Shown here: positions 63,701 through 64,000 of the stretch, one piece after another
Layout of the letters: each line of letters starts with the position of its first letter
Position numbering within the stretch: the stretch's first letter is position 1
NCBI GenBank assembly: GCA_009192285.1
Contig: WBVU01000009.1
Span: 1,922,001 to 1,986,000 of the forward strand
Length of the DNA stretch: 64,000 bases
Reading direction: 5' to 3'
DNA from: Morchella semilibera
Taxonomy: Eukaryota; Ascomycota; Pezizomycetes; Pezizales; Morchellaceae
Translations under genes and position numbers: made by a program
The notes under the pieces: generated by a model
Seen by the model: only the letters and a program-made list of their open reading frames with translations
Database searches by the model: none
Told to the model about the DNA's origin: nothing

Positions 63701-64000
63701 AAGGGTCCAAGAAGGGTTCCTGCATGGCTGGAAACCAAATTGTCCTGGGACCTCTGTTCTCGCAATCAAGGCTTCTTGCTGCCGGTGTTCGGGAGATCTC
63801 ATGCCCTCAAGTTCTCCACAAAATGTACCAGATCATGGAAGAGGAGAGAAAAAAAAGAAAGTAATATCCAAACGGATCCTGCAGCCTTCCCCTCTCCCAC
63901 GAATGGAAGAGAGAATTTCCTGTTAGCGCTCTTCTGTTCTCGAAGAACCGGGTTATTGCCGCTGGTACCGAAATTCAACCGCATCTCTACCCGCATGATA

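Larger units (their letters stand above)
55569..64000. other. gene-free region at right end of window
   Basis: 8.4 kb in which I recognise no gene. 55.6-59.6 kb is rich in microsatellites (CA, ACTG, GGTGGA, purine tracts) like the left end of the window. 59.6-64 kb is poorer in them but has many TACATGTA copies (60.8-63.0 kb), a (GTGATTCGCT)x3 tandem near 62108, and a T run near 62274-62289. Near the right edge (63.7-64.0 kb) two similar 40-nt segments recur. A minus-strand frame at 61157-61525 (122 codons) was examined without recognising a family. Confidence 0.5.

Overview
The window looks like nuclear DNA of a filamentous ascomycete (Pezizomycotina). The evidence is genes split by short GT...AG introns of about 50-110 nt (several with CTAAC-like branch sites), an Arf1 with five coding exons, and fungus-type families (DUF3405, the PF17648 luciferase-like domain, a GPI-anchored Cu/Zn-type superoxide dismutase, a vacuolar endopolyphosphatase). 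A pezizomycete (truffle- or morel-like) is a guess; nothing seen fixes the genus. I could support ten protein-coding genes, about 14 kb of gene span in 64 kb, so the region is gene-poor.

Layout. 1-8538: no gene, rich in microsatellites and homopurine/homopyrimidine tracts. 8539-11026 (+): endopolyphosphatase, six exons. 14477-15801 (+): secreted GH43 endo-arabinanase, five exons. 16919-17464 (-): small secreted Pro/Gly/Ala repeat protein with a probable 5'UTR intron. 17590-28420: about 11 kb desert with decayed sequence and a small inverted-repeat element. 28421-29416 (+): luciferase-like-domain membrane protein. 29417-33973: desert with a 126-bp fold-back element and a 35-A tract. 33974-36217 (-): CorA-like transporter, six exons including one of 29 nt. 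37787-38751 (-): Arf1. 40421-41237 (-): a PSI-domain single-pass membrane protein, recovered by joining three short exons. 42616-44184 (-): ethanolamine/choline kinase. 46532-48871 (+): DUF3405 type II membrane protein, intronless. 54682-55568 (-): GPI-anchored SOD. 55569-64000: no gene recognised.

The genes do not form a pathway or a cluster. They are a mix of housekeeping genes (Arf1, ethanolamine kinase, endopolyphosphatase, CorA-like) and secreted or surface genes (GH43, repeat protein, SOD, DUF3405, PSI protein), each with its own promoter region. No secondary-metabolite cluster, defence system, CRISPR array, intact transposase or convincing tRNA was found.

The strongest unexplained signal is the great excess of the palindrome TACATGTA (about 55 copies by eye, about one expected). 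The copies lie in intergenic DNA and I found none in the coding exons. Other points of interest are four or five small non-autonomous inverted-repeat elements, an acidic/Ser/Lys cluster in the polyphosphatase, and a poly-Lys tail on the CorA-like protein. I see no new multi-gene system.
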